From: Hemicordylus capensis
Taxonomy: Eukaryota > Chordata > Lepidosauria > Squamata > Cordylidae
DNA length: 64,000 bases
Assembly: GCF_027244095.1 (NCBI RefSeq)
Contig: NC_069659.1
Location: forward strand, 41,404,001 to 41,468,000
Direction: 5' to 3'
The notes under the pieces were generated by a model that searched no databases, was not told the DNA's origin, and was given only the letters and a program-made list of their open reading frames with translations. Position numbers and translations under genes: made by a program. This document shows, one piece after another, positions 20,293-34,863 of this stretch; positions within the stretch are counted from its first letter, which is position 1; the number at the start of each line of letters is the position of its first letter.

Positions 20293-23200
20293 CTATATAA
20301 GTATTAAAACAAATACAAATATATTCAGCAACCTCACTGAATGTACACAGTAAGGTTTTCTCCTTACAAATAGTCTCAAATGGTTCCTAGATATATATAC
20401 ACTTGTGTGGACAAATGGAATATGAACTACAGATCTGGCAAGTTATGAGTTGCAATCCTCTCCATGCCACCATAATTGAGAAATCTGGCAATGCAAGTGC
20501 ATATAGGCACTATAGGTTAGGACTGCTCTGATTTTTTTTTTTAAAGGATTGTATGAACGGGTCTTGCAAGGCTAAGAGGAATTTTGTGCCAAATGCTTTT
20601 TAATATCTACATGAAACCACTGGGTGAGGTCATCAGGAGATTTGGTGCTGGGTGTTATCAGTATGCTGATGACACCCAAATCTACATCTCCTTTTCAGCT
20701 TCAGGAAATGGCACTCATTCTCTAAATGCCTGCCTACAGGCAGTAATGGGCTGGATGAGGGAGAACAAACTGAAGCTGAATCCAAGCAAGACGGGGGCTC
20801 AGAATCTGAGGGGTGAGTTAGATCTTCCTGTGCTGGATGGGGTTACACTCCCCCAGAAGGAGCAGGTACGCAGCTTGGGAGTACTCCTGGACCCAGGCCT
20901 CACCCTGGTATCTCAGGTGGAGGCCATGGCCAGGAGTGCTTTCTATCAGCTTCAGCTGATTTGACAGCTGCGCCCATTCCTTGGAGAGGATGGCCTCAAA
21001 ACAGTGGTGCATCAGCCGGTAACCTCCCAGCTCGACTACTGCAATGCGCTCTACGTGGGGCTGCCTTTGTATATAGTCCGGAAACTTCAGTTAGTTCAGA
21101 ATGCGGCAGCTAGATTGGTCTCTGGGGCAACCCGGAGAGACCATATTATGCCTGTTTTGAAACAGCTACACTGGCTGCCGCTAAGTTTCCGGGCAAAATA
21201 CAAAGTGCTGGTTATTACCTTTAAAGCCCTGAATGGCTTAGGTCCGAGTTATCTAAGAGAGCGCCTTCTTCTACATGATCCCCACTGCACATTAAGGTCA
21301 TCTGAGGAGGTCCGTCTCCAGCTGCCACCAGTTCATCTGGTGGCAACACAGAGGCGGACCTTCTCTGTAGTTGCCCCTGGGCTGTGGAATGCACTCCTGG
21401 CAGAAATTCGTAATTTGAGATCATTACTGTCCTTCAGGAGTGCCCTTAAAACCTACCTATTTGCCCTGGCCTTCCAGGGTTTTAAATGATTGATTAACTG
21501 TTTTAATTTTTTTAAATTGTTGCCCTGATTTCCAGGGTTTTTAGCGGTTTAATTGTGTTTTAATAGTTTGATTTTAATTGTTAACTTGTTTTAATTGTTT
21601 TTATTGTGCTATAAAATGCCCTGAGCCATTTTGGAAGGGCGGTATATAAATCTAACAAACAAACAAACAAACAAACAAATAATTAATGCTGGTGCATCCA
21701 AAGCTAAAGCATCCTTTGGGCACATGTCACTTTTATTCCTAACCATAGGCCATAAAGAAATCACCAGCTAACATGATGCACAGTTATGAACCGCCCCCCC
21801 CCCGCCCAAAAAAAACCCACATTCTGCACCTGAAAGTATGCTGAATGAATATCAGTCATCCAGTCTTATTAATTATTGTCATTAATTATTGCTATAGATT
21901 GAATCTGTATGTATTTATAACTTTAAACATTGAAAACATAAGGTAATAAAATCTCACATATTAAAAAGAAGAAAATGTTTTAAAATAAGTATGTACAGCA
22001 CATTACATTTGTCAGATTCCACTCCCCCATAAATAGTTTTGCATTATCTTTTATCTGAATTTGTAAATTGTGATACAGATATCTTTCCATTAAATAGTTT
22101 TAAAGTAGAATTCTGAACCCACTGCGTGTAACCCTACTGATTTCAGACACTAACCTCTATGCTACTGAAGGTGCAAATAACAGACAAATTCAGCAAAGTC
22201 TGGCCCTTGCTCCACACACCCAGCAGCGCTTCTGACTTTTCCAAATGACTTTCTTTCAACACACACTTGTTTATGCCAAAATAATGTACCTGGCTAATTC
22301 TCGAACATTGAACTTCCAGTGCGTATCTGGCTCTCGAAATATAACTTCATAGCTGTTCTCAAGTGCCTGATATGAAAGATTGTACAATTTGTAATAATTG
22401 TAAAATAAAAAGCTGTCTTTGTGTTCACTATATTGTGCAACTACACCCATTGTTTAAAAAAAAAAAATCTTAACTCACAGTTCCAAACATACAAGACCTG
22501 GCCTACACTATGACATATCTATGCATTCATGACAATTTTGATAGAAAAGAGGAGAAAACATTCTAGTTCTTGAAGACTTTGTATTACCTACAATTTATGA
22601 ATGTCTAACTTTAAAACTTCTTGTAGCATATCAATGTGGTATGAATCCAAAACATATCCAATGTAGGTTGGAAAAATTATTTCCTGGAAGTGATAACCAG
22701 ACTCAAACTCTAGCCAGACTCAACATAATGTGGCTGTGAACACAGCGGCTGCTATCTTGATCACATTGAAGCTACATGACTGCAAACCCCCTTCCATGAA
22801 GAGAAGGAGAGTTGTGCTCTCACAAGGTCCCCTTCCATTCATAGAAAGACTCCTTGGGTGAGTACAACTCTCCTGTTCACAGAAATAATTTGCAGCCCCA
22901 GCACACCTCCACACAAACCAAATATAATCCTATATATCTAGTGTGGCATATAGCAGATCCCCAAACTCTTTTCCACAGTCCACTGTCTCCTTTTAAGATT
23001 TATGATCATCAACTTCGTAGAGGCAAATTTGTTTGGCAAAGAAAATTAGAAAAATGTATGGCAAAGTTTTCAATTTGAAAAACATTGTCATTGGTTCTGA
23101 ACAAGCTGCGCACTGCTGAAAAGTGAATAGAACCATTTCCCCCTTTTTCTTTAGAAAAGTAGTAAAGTCTGTTACACATGCAACATTCTGCAAATTATGT

Positions 23201-25695
23201 GCTCTCCACACAGCAGGTTAGATCATAGACACTGCAATAGTTGCTCCATTAAAAATGTAGACACTATCAAAACTACATTAAGCATAGCAGAGGAAGAGGA
23301 ATTAGCAGGTTGATGTAGTAATTTTAGAGTCAAATTCAGACGTGAATTTTAAATACTGTACAGGAAGAGGAATAGGGGGTCACATCTCAACTTGAGCAAT
23401 GTCGCAGGCACAATCCAGAGAGGTGACCATGATAGTCACAAAACTACCTCTAGAGGCTAACTGGAGGGAGCTTGATAGTCAAATAAGTGTCTTCCAGTTG
23501 TAGTGTGAGTGCTAGAAGCCGAGAAATGTGTGTGCAATAATCTAGGCAGTTATATCTGGCTGCAACCAAAAGGTCTATGAGCTTGCTAACTTCACAAAGC
23601 ATCATCCGTATGTAGTCAAAGAGTGCTTAAAGGGTGGTGACACAGTTTTCCCTTACCTTGCAGAATAGTCCTTAACTCAGAAGCATGTGCTTTGCCTGCT
23701 TAAGGTCCCAGATGCAGTCCGGGAATCTCCATTTAAAACTGTCTTGGGTAGTAGGGCTGGAAAAGACGTGCCTTAAAGAGCTGCTGCCTCTCAGAGTGGA
23801 CACTGGGCTAGCTAGATCATTTCAGGTCAAAACAGAAAATTAGTCATGCAAGTTGCATGATCTGTCTTCCAACTGGCTTATTGTGGTGTAGACAACCAGG
23901 GCCACGGAGTAGGTACGCACATTGCCAGCACTTCTAGGCAGGCACTGCGATGCATTCAAAGTGTACACCTATGCAAATATATGCCCTTAGAACTATTTAT
24001 AGTTGCTAAAAATTCGGAAATGTTATGTGTTAAAAATACACTAAACAACACTACCAAAAAAAGAAAAAAGCTTAAATGTAACAAAACAAGAATGGAACTT
24101 TGGTTTTAAGTAAGCAAACAGAAAACCAGTTGTGGCCAATATATTCCGGACTTGGACAAAATATAATTCTTGTTGAAGAAAACTAGTGTTTGACTTTTCA
24201 GAGCATGTTGAAGTTTCCTGTAGCTTTTCTGCTTCTCTTGATAGTGATGGATGGGTTTATCAACTCACCTCTTGGAACTGTGAATGGCTAAATATTAAGA
24301 ATGACAGCAGGTCATAGTTTCCCCTACCATTATCACATATGGCTTCATTTCCCAAGCATGGATGTTGGTATTATCAATAATAACTGGGGATTTCCCATTC
24401 TTCATTGCTTTACGTGCTGCAACATAATAATGTAAATGTTTTAAAAGATCAGACAATTGACTGAACCTCTTAGCCTTTATCTATATACAACTGAGATCCA
24501 TCACGTTGCAAACAAGTAGTTATGTGATGGGTGTAATGATCTAGAGCCTTTTTAAAAGAGAGGACTTATTCCCTTAATATTTTTTCTATGCTTTATTTTC
24601 AGTTTTATTTTTCATCCATGCTAATACTATATATATAAAAACCACTACAAACAGGGGCTGGCATATGGTGCAGAGTTTTGAACATGTTGTAATGTAACAT
24701 GCACATCGTTGTGCAAGTGTGCTCTTGTGGAAATGCAAAAGTTAATCAAAATACAGTTGTGTGACAACAGCCATTGACAATATCATGCAACTCTGCTCAT
24801 TTTTTGCATTTCTGCAAGAGCACACTTGTGCAACTGGATGCATGTTACTTGACAATACACACAGACCTTGTGCAGTATGTCAGTCAGAGAACAGAAAAGA
24901 AAGGAGATCTTTATCCTGAAGGGCATTGGGAGTGGGAGGCACTGCTTTGCAGTGGTTCTGCACCTAACTCTCAGGCAGATTCCAGGTGGTGTTGCTTGGA
25001 GACTGTTGCTCTTCAAAACAAGAACTCCTGTATGGAGTTCCACAAGGCACCATACATCTACATGAAACCAATGGGAGAGATCATCAGGAGATTTGCTACA
25101 AGGTGTTTTTAGAATGCTGATGATACCCAAATCCGTTTTCCATGTCAGCATCATTGGGGAAAAGCATAACCTCCCTAAATGCCTGCTTGGAGGCGGTGAT
25201 GGGCTGGATGAAGGATAACCAACTGAGACTGAATCCAAATAAGACAGAGGTACTTATTGTGTGGGTCAGAACTCGGGTGACAATGTTGATCTGCCTGTCC
25301 TGGAAGGGGTTACACTCCCCCAGGAACAGGTACGCAGTCTGGGAGTGCTTCTGAATCCAAACCTCTCTCTGGCGTCTCAAGTTGAGGCAGTGGCCAGAGG
25401 AGCTTTCTATCAACTTCAGCAAGTGATGCTCTGGACTTCGGGGCCAAAGTCCAGGGCCTCCACAACCCTTGGGAGCCCCCAAATCCTCTTTAGTCTGACC
25501 TAGATGGTGTGGTTGCTGCTGGCTCACACTGTGCCAGGTGGCTGAGTGTGATTGTGACCTGTGCCAGGTGCTTTAGAGACAGAGGGGGGAGTGGGGAAAG
25601 AAAAATATGGGATGGGGATATGTTAAGTTGAAATATTTCTGCTACTGCATATTTGCATAAATATAACCCACATGTTAAAAATACTGTGTTGTCAT

Positions 25696-25734
<39 letters not shown>

Positions 25735-28700
25735 TGGGATGATGCCTAACCTGCAATGGGAGGGGGACCTCCAGTGGGCAGGGTGGGGGGGCAGCTGGGC
25801 TCCAAAGGCCTTTAGGTCCAGGCTCCAAAATTACCCAAGGGCACTTCTGGCTTTGGCTGATCTACCGGGTGCGTCTGTTTCTTGAGATAAATGATCTTAG
25901 AACAGAAATGCATATGCTAGTAACCTCCAGACTTGATTACTGTAATGTGCTCTATGTGGGGCTGCCTTTGTACATGGTCTGGAAACGCAATTGGTCCAGA
26001 ATGCAGTAGCCAGGCTGGTCTCTGGGTCATCTCGAAGAGACCACATTACACCTATACTAAAAGAACTGCACTGACTACCAATATGTTTCCAGGCAAAATA
26101 CAAAGTGCTGGTTATAACCCCAAAAGCCCTAAGCAGCTTCGGTCCAGGGTATTTAAGATAATGCCTTCTTTGTTATGAGCCCTGGCACCTATTGAGATCA
26201 TCTGGGGAGGTCCGTCTGCAGTTGCCACCAGCTCATTTGGTGGCTACTCAGGGACGGACCTTCTCCATTGCTGCCCCAAGTCTTTGGAATGCTATCTCTG
26301 TCAAAATAAGAGCCTCTCCATTTCTGACAACTTTTAAAAAGGTGGTCAAGACACATTTGTTGACCCAGGCTTTAATTAGACTCATAGATTTTAACATTGT
26401 TTTAAATTTTGAATTGTTTTAAAGTTTTTATCTTGTTTTGATTTGTGCTGTTTTACTGTAAACCACCCAGAGATGTAAGGTTCGGGCAGTATATAAATCT
26501 GTTAAATAAATAAATTAAACTAATAAATACATTTAATTTAATAAAGAAATAAACTAATTAATTAAAGTTAGGCTATTGTACAACCAGAAAGTTGGGGAAG
26601 CTTTGCATTTTCTTATACTTTCCAAAGCGTTTGTAACATTTATCCCACATTATCTTAGATTATTTGTTTGTTTAACAAATTTCTATTCCACCCAAAACTC
26701 ACGTTTCTGGGTGGTTTACAATAAAAAATACCATTAAAACAAAATTAAAACACAAAAACAATCTAAGTTTTAAGGCAGGTTAAATGTGTTAACTATTAAA
26801 ATTGTAAATTAATTAAAAGCCTGGGTGAACAGATGTGTCTTGACTAACCTTTTAAAAGTTGACAGAGATGGGGAGGCTCTTATTTTAACAGGGAGCGCAT
26901 TCCAAAGCCTCAGGGCAGCAACAGGCCCATCCTTGAGTAGCCACCAGACTGGCCACTGTAGACAAACCTCTCCAGACGATCTTAACGGGTGGTGGGGATT
27001 ACGGCAAAGAGGACGTTCTCTTAAATGATAGGGAAAGACTGATCCTTGAGAATTTTGCTGTTTCTATTCCAGCCTAACAGTTTCAATTTTCCTTCTAGTA
27101 GATACTTGGAAGTTGGGGGGGGGGGGAGAAGCATCAGTGGGGTTAGCATAGAGAATCAGGTTTTCACACATACACATGTCTTATTTTATGACCAGAAGAG
27201 GTCTAGAAGATAATTTGCATCGGGAAGCTACCACACGGTAAGAAATGTAATATGTAAACAAGTCTTGGTTTAATGACAGCAGACAAACTTATTTTTAGAA
27301 TAAAACATTTATCTTCAGGCCAACATCTGCTGTGTAGGTTCCTACAACCAGCAAGCTGTGGAAACTGATTAGAAGGTATAGACATTATTATCCAAGTCCC
27401 CATTTTAAAACAGAGTTTGCTTGCATGTACATAACAGAAGCTCATACTTTATTCTTTCACTGGTAGAATTTCAAAGTTTTCCCCATGAGCTTAAAGTTAT
27501 TAATTTCTTTATATTGATAAGTGTTGGCCAACTTTGAAAGCAGTAATGAAAAAAATATTGGTTTTGTGTTACTCAAACATGCATTCATTTATACCACTTT
27601 TTATCCTGAAAAATCTAATCTATTTATTTTATTCTAAAATTTTCACCCCACCATTACAAGAAGTGCCCAAGGAAGCTTGCCAAAACAAAAGGCCCACCTC
27701 CTCATCTTAAAAACAACAGCTGAGAACAGAAAATACTATCAATAGAAAAAGACAGCAAGAAATATTTAGGGGCATACATACTGTGCTGCATAGAACTGAT
27801 CTAAGGTTGGGGTACACATGCTGATTCTGGGCGAGTAAAAACCCCATCCACGGTAAAAGTGAGCTTGGAGAGGTTCTATGGCTTCTAAGATGGTTTCAGT
27901 TGCAAGTGCTAAAGCAATGCTTCTTCCATTAGGAATGTTGGAGAAATGGTTGCTTCAGAGCTGATGCAATTCTTGGGAGCCACGGAGCCTCTTCGAGCTT
28001 GCTTCCAGCTTAGACAGAATTTGGACTTGCGTGGAACCAGCATGCACCTGCTCTTGGATTGGCGGAGCACTGAGTAGTATGTAACCCACCATAATCCAGT
28101 GCTGTAATAAAAACAATCGTACAACTGGAAGACCAAAAGCCTCTCTGGGCAAGAAGTGTCAAAGGTTAGGTGCAGCCACAGAGAAAGCTTTATTATCTTG
28201 CACATTCCAAACAACCAAACTTCAGACAGCAACAGGGCATTCAAAACGATACAGTGTACAAAAACAAAAACAAAAAGTAGCAGCTGAAATAACTTGCAGA
28301 GAAAAATAAATGGCAAAGCCCAACAAACAAATGCTAGGGAGGATTTTGCTTGCCTCTTTTCTGGTTCCACTTGTGTGCTTCTTCTAGGGAATCCGAATCA
28401 AACACATAGATGCCATCCTCTGTGAAAAAGTAGTCATCAGTGCTAAAAACTGTTGCGCTGGGAAATTCATGTTTCAACTGCCTAAGGGGCAATAAGTCAG
28501 AAGGAAAAACCAAGATTGAGCATGGATCATTAAAATCCTTTACTATGTACATTCACAGTGAAAATATGTTTTGTGGTGGGGGGAAATTATCTGTACTAAA
28601 CTTTCACAATTGCTGCATCAACATAAAGTAGCTATGTTGTTGTTTGAAAAGTGTTCATAATATGTGGTCATATAGGCCTTATTATGGGGCCATTTAGAAC

Positions 28701-31700
28701 TCAGTATCTTAGAAGTGCAGGTTTTTAATTTCCTCATTCACTATAATTGGGACCAAAATGATCCCAATGCACTTTTAATGGAAAGGCAAAAGTTTAAATA
28801 TTCATATCTCTTTGGGATCAATTATGACTTCAAATACATAGGACGATTAAGATGACTGATTCACACATGCGTGCATGCATTTCACTTGATGTTTCTCACT
28901 TCATGAGTTGCAGCTGAATGTGTAAAATCAATTGGATAGTGTTGTATTTGAATTTTTATGAGGTGACAGGAAAACTCTCTGCAATGTTCAGTCATTTATC
29001 ATTGTTTCACTTGATCTTGTAACCACCAAGTAATTAATATGAAAGTCAATGTCTTATATCTAGTTCCAAAAGAGCTGGAAATGTTATTATCCTTATGGAC
29101 ACATAAGAGAAGCACCTTTGGGCAAGAGTGGGGTAGCAGGAGGAGCATCAGGCTAACCTGAAGATACATTGGTTTCACAAAAATATGAAGAGGGGAAAAC
29201 CCTTAGGGAGCAAACTGTCTGTTACATTATAACAGAATGTTTGTGGATTCGGAGGGCATTTAACAGACAAGCAGGTGGGTGAAGCCACATGAACTTGGTG
29301 GTGAGGATGGGGGACTTGAACAAAAAGAGCAGGGAATTTCTCTGCTTGAAGACTAGTACCTCAAGTCAGACCTTTCTGCTTCTGAGGAATATTTATTTTA
29401 TTTCGTACATTTGTATACCACCCTATACCAAAAAAGTCCCAGGGTGGTTCACAATCTAAAAACCATTAAAACACTAACATGATTAAAAATAAAGGTATCT
29501 AAACCTCCTTTATTTTCTCACCAGCCATTTCACACCTTTGTGTTTCTGAGGGGTTAGGGATTTGATACATTTCAGCTCTTTGTGTGTGTGTGGGTTAGTT
29601 CCCTGCCTTGCAACATAAAAACAATGTCTGTGTGAACTCTCCTTAGGAATGGAGAGGAGAGCTGGTCTTGTGGTGACAAGCATGACTTGTTCCCCTGGTT
29701 GCATATGAATGGGAGACTTGATGTGTGAGCACTGTAAGATATTCCCCTTAGGGGATGGAGCCGCTCTGGGAAGAGCATCTAGGCTCCAAGTTCCCTCCCT
29801 GGCTTCTCCAAGATAGGACAAGATTTATTTTTATTTTTTATAGGACAAGATTTTTTTATTGAACCAACAAACTACCAAAGCATACAATACGTTGCCAAAG
29901 CACAATTATATACAAAGTGGTTGTTTGTACATGATATATCTACAAAGATTTACACACAATGTCTCCAAGATAGGGCTGAGAGGGATTCCTGCCTGCAACC
30001 TTGGCGAAGCCGCTGCCAGTCTGTGAAGACAATACTGAGCTAGATAGACCTATGATCTGACTCAGTCTATGGCAGCTTCCTATGTTCCTAATGAAGGGGG
30101 AAGTTGCACAAGCACACTCACACACTAAACTTACTTACAACATTTTTTCCCACATCAGAGATATCTTGCAACATTTTGTTGTGTGTCCATACACATATGC
30201 ATCTTTTGGCGAGAAAAAATGTGATCTTAAACTCTATCTGAAATTTTGCCCCACACCTGTCTTTTAGATGAATGTCATCCCCCCCACAACCCCCTTGATT
30301 TTCACAACACATGGACATGTATATTTCCATTGTATACTGTTTACATAGAAACTGCAGTTGCCAATGGTTCCAGATAAAGTTTAAATAAATATGTGAAAGA
30401 GGGCATCCTTGTCTGGAGCTTCTTGATAAACTTAATTAAAATTTTATTGTACTTGTTTATTCGATTTTTATACCACCCTTCCAAAATGGCTCAGGGCGGT
30501 TTACATTAAAGCAAAACAATTAAAATCAATTAGCAATTACAAACAGAGGTTGTAAAACACCATAAAACAATTGTTTGTTTTTATTTATTCGATTTTGAAT
30601 GGTTTAAAAACCCTGAAAAACCAGGTTACAACATTAAATCAATTTACAACCATTTAAACAATCTGGAAGGCCAGGCCTAACAGATAGGTTTTGAGGGCTC
30701 TCCTGCAGGCCAATAAAGAGTTCATATAACGGATTTCTGCAGGGAGTGCATTCCACAGCCCAGGAGCAGCTACAGAGAAGGCCCACATCTTGAGTTGTCA
30801 CCAGATACACCAGTGGTAGCTGAGAACATACCACTGATTAAAAGCCTTCCTTGTACAGATGCATACATCAGTTTGATCTAGGTATAAAAACCAGCTCAAA
30901 ACCAAATGTTTTATTTTTATTTATTTGAAATTTTTCAACCCCTTCAGCACACACACTTCTGCTCGAGGTGGTTTACAATGAAAGCAACAATTAAAAAATC
31001 AAAGACTTGAAAGAAATAGGGCAATGCAACAAATGCCTTTTCTGCTTCCATGAATGTGATTGTAGTGTATTGAACTGATGATATAGTTGGCTTTATTTTG
31101 ATGATATATTTGGCAATATATGTGGCTTCACTGATGATATATGTGGCTTTATTTTGGCCATGGGCAGTGGCCAGCCCTGACCTTCCCTCCTGGAGCTGAA
31201 GGAAAGCACAAACTCATGTTGTTGGTGGGAGCAATGGTGCCCAATGGGTCACTGCCAACTGGTCTAGCCCTAGTCTCTCTATGGCATTGAACCGGATGGA
31301 GGCAGTGTTCCCTCTAACAGGGATTCCCAGATGTTGTTGACTACAACTCCCAGAATCCCCAGCTGCAATGGCTTTTGTTTAGGGATTCTGGGAGTTGTAG
31401 TCAACAACATCTGGGAATCCCTATTAGAGGGAACACTGGATGGAGCTGTGCTGTGTGGGGATGAGGCTTCTCCTACCCTAATTATGATCGTGTGAACTGC
31501 CCTGCCAATTTAGAAAAAGAGGTTAAGACGAAGCTGAATCTCAATTCAAAGGCATTGTACTACCACAAAGTGATGTAATAGTCTCTGATGAAGGTTTCAG
31601 AAACCTTCCTGTATTTGTAAAACCTGATGTTTTTGTGCCAGCCATGCCAGAATCTACCTAGTAATATGAACAGGTGGATAGGCCCCTTTTTAGAACCAGG

Positions 31701-34700
31701 GTCTAAAAGAAGACCCCAAAAAGCCAAAAGGCTAGATGGAGGCCTGTGTCTGAATTGTCGTTTTGGCAGGAAGCTGAAGCCTGACTTTGATTCCCCCCCC
31801 CCTCCTCTAAGCCAAGCCAGTGAACAGAAATGCTATTCTTGAGAGTCTGGGAAACAAGGGGAATTCCCCACCACCATTTGCTCCCAGCCTTGAAGGTGTT
31901 TACCGCCTTAGTGAAGAGCCTTGGGTAGTTTGTTGCTGTGCTAAAAACCAGTCATGAGAACTAGTCTGACACATCAAGCATAATCATATCTAGCTGATTT
32001 AGGAAATTATAAGAAACCACGTATGGATAAGAACGCCTACAGTGTGCTATGGGGGCTAACACATTCATATAACACTGAGACACGCCCCCCTTGCTTATGT
32101 AACATTCTCTATCCTTCTAACTTATTTCCCTGGGCTGAAGAACATCAACAAATGGCTACAAGCCAGGCCAGGCTTGTGATTGGCTCCTCTCTGTAGGGGG
32201 AGAGAGGAATTAGGGGAGCCATGCCGGAATTTGTTTATCAGAGAAGAGACACTCTGCGTAGATGTGGTGATTATTTTGACTTGGAGAGGTGGCCAAAAAG
32301 GTACAAAAAGCTGCAGACAGCCATTCATGGTGGAAGGGTAGGCATGGGCTTCTTCATGGAAGAGGCACCATGTAGCCCCTCCCTGTATCGCCAGAGCCAG
32401 TCACCCTCCCGCTAAAGAAGTCAGCGGAGATCTTGTTCCAGCGTACCTGGAAACTGGTAAATATTACCCAGAGCTATGGCTCACAAACCAGCCACTTCTG
32501 ACTAACACACCTGTTTCCCCCCTTCTCCCCTGTCCCTGGATCTTCGCTCTTACCTATCCTGAGCTCCAGTAAAGACCCTGCTGCAGCCATCATTTGCTAG
32601 GCAGCAGGAAACGGAGTCTGTCTCCCCCTCTCCTCCTTCTAGTCCATTCTCCTCCCCCCTTACTAAGCTGCTTTAATGGACATTCCTCTTGTCGGTCTTC
32701 CTCCCTCCTTGAAAACTGTACTTTAGCTTTTTCCCCTCTCTGCCAACACAGCTTCTAGGATTGTTTGGGAACAGTCAGGAGATAGCAAAAGGCCTTCAGC
32801 TACTTGCTCCTAATGAAATGAAACTGTTTTGAACTATTCAGCATTTAGTAGAAGGGTTAGAAAGAAATGCTTTTTCTGTTAAGAGTCAAAGATGCCTTGC
32901 ATTTATTAGTGGTACGAGTTAACTGTCATAGAAATTATTAGGCCAAATTAAAGGGGAAACACTGAATGAACTGTGTGCTTTGCAGTCAGAACTAAGCTGG
33001 GGAGAATTGTTGTCGTTTGTAGCCTAGGCAACTAGACAGATAAGATATTTCTCACACAGAACTGAATTTCTAAGCTGCCTGCATTTGGTGAGGCTAAATT
33101 GATTCCTAGTTAAAAGTTCTGCATTTTGACAAGAGGGGAAGAATGATTTTAGGAATACTTTTAGCTGTGACTGAACACTGCACTGCAATCATAGCAAAAT
33201 GAAATAGATAACTACTTGCCTATATGCCTAATCACCTACACTTGTAATCATTAGCCTTAGTAAAGCCCATTAAAACTCACTCTGTGTGTGTGGGGGGGGG
33301 GTGTTTGATCGATCTTTCCTTCTCCTTGAATCACCCATGTATCTCAGAAAACAAACATATGAGACAGCTTGTTGACAGCATGTGGTAGAATAAGGGGGAA
33401 ATCAACCACCCCCTTATTGTATCACTAGAAACCATCTTACTGTTATTTTCTCTCCATTAGTTTATTTTCAGGGAATACTACAGTTATCTACATCCCAAAG
33501 AGGATGTAGTGCTCCTCGTCACTGTCCATTTTTAGAATGGACAGGAATGAGGAGTTATGAGAAGAACAGATAACTTCCTGAGTTTTAAGAGCACCACTAA
33601 CACTCCCTCCCTCTATAAAAATGCTGCTAACATAGTTATCAGTCCCAAAATATAAATATAGCATAACAGTATTCAGGGACAAAGGAAGCATTTATGTGTA
33701 CATAAATGGCAGGGCACATCTTCATAATGTTTCAGAAACTAGATTCAGTATGCAACAATATAGAGGATCTCCACAGGTCTTCAACCTGTGCTGGTTCCTG
33801 TGTAGTTGTAGCTGACTTAAGTCCACCTTGCCTGCTTCTCCATGATAGAGTGATGTCTTCAAAGAAACCATATCTGACATTTTTCAGGGGTGCTTTGAAC
33901 ACACTTACTTGAGCATTAAATGCCAACAACAGAGGAAGCTGTCTTACAGATATGCTTAAGTGGCAGCCACTATATTATACACAATAGGACTAAGCATCAC
34001 AAAACATGGATACAGTAAGCGCCTGCAAAGACAACCATGATTTTCAATACCTGCTGAACACATTTTATTTGAATTGTTGCAGCATTTTTAAAATAACCGT
34101 TAAGCTTTCTGACTGACTTAGCTATGCCTTTAGCTCCTGTTTAACTAATCCTCTCTTTAAAAGAGATTTCATCTTTCAAATATGACAGTGTTAGGTCTCC
34201 CAGGCAATTTTCCATTCACATATTTGTCCAGTTTGACAGTATTGTGGTTCCTGTTGCCAAGTGGCTCAACAACACGAATGTCTTACAGCAGATCTTGGGC
34301 ACCACTTAGGATAAAAATGAAGTGGTTCTTGGTGCCAAAAATAATCCCTTCAAGGCACAACCATTGGACATTAGCTAGGTATTTTGTCTTCACCAAGCTT
34401 ATACTTATCCAATCAATTAATGGGTGATGGAAGTCACTCATCTTAACTACACACAAGCAAAATGCCTGTGATTATGGTAGAAAAGATAGAGAAAATGCAA
34501 GGACAAATTTAGATGTGGTAAAAAATTGGTTAAGTAAGTATATGCAAATCATTATAGCTTAATTCAGGATGCATGTAAGTCATTACAGAATATGTACACA
34601 ACCCTTAGTTTATCTAACTGTTCCTTTAAACATTGGAGTGAAATGGTGAAGAGATTCAAGAAACAGCTTGGATGGAGAACCAATAAATATCTTCTAGGGT

Positions 34701-34814
34701 TAAATACTCACCAGTCTGCTTAGGATTTTGGCAAGAAAGTCCAATAGGAGTAAGAATTGATTTTTAAAAAACATTTTATTAGCTGATATTTTAGGTGTTT
34801 AGCTGATATTTTAG

Positions 34815-34863
<49 letters not shown>

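Noticed and set aside
27909-28370. 153-residue open frame on the minus strand next to N4BP2L1 exon 2
   Set aside because: It starts in a different frame of exon 2 and continues into intron. No family resemblance, and the hydrophobic composition fits AT-rich chance coding.
34818-34860. CRISPR-like or regularly spaced array
   Set aside because: This and the other tandem tracts are simple microsatellites; there are no spacers.
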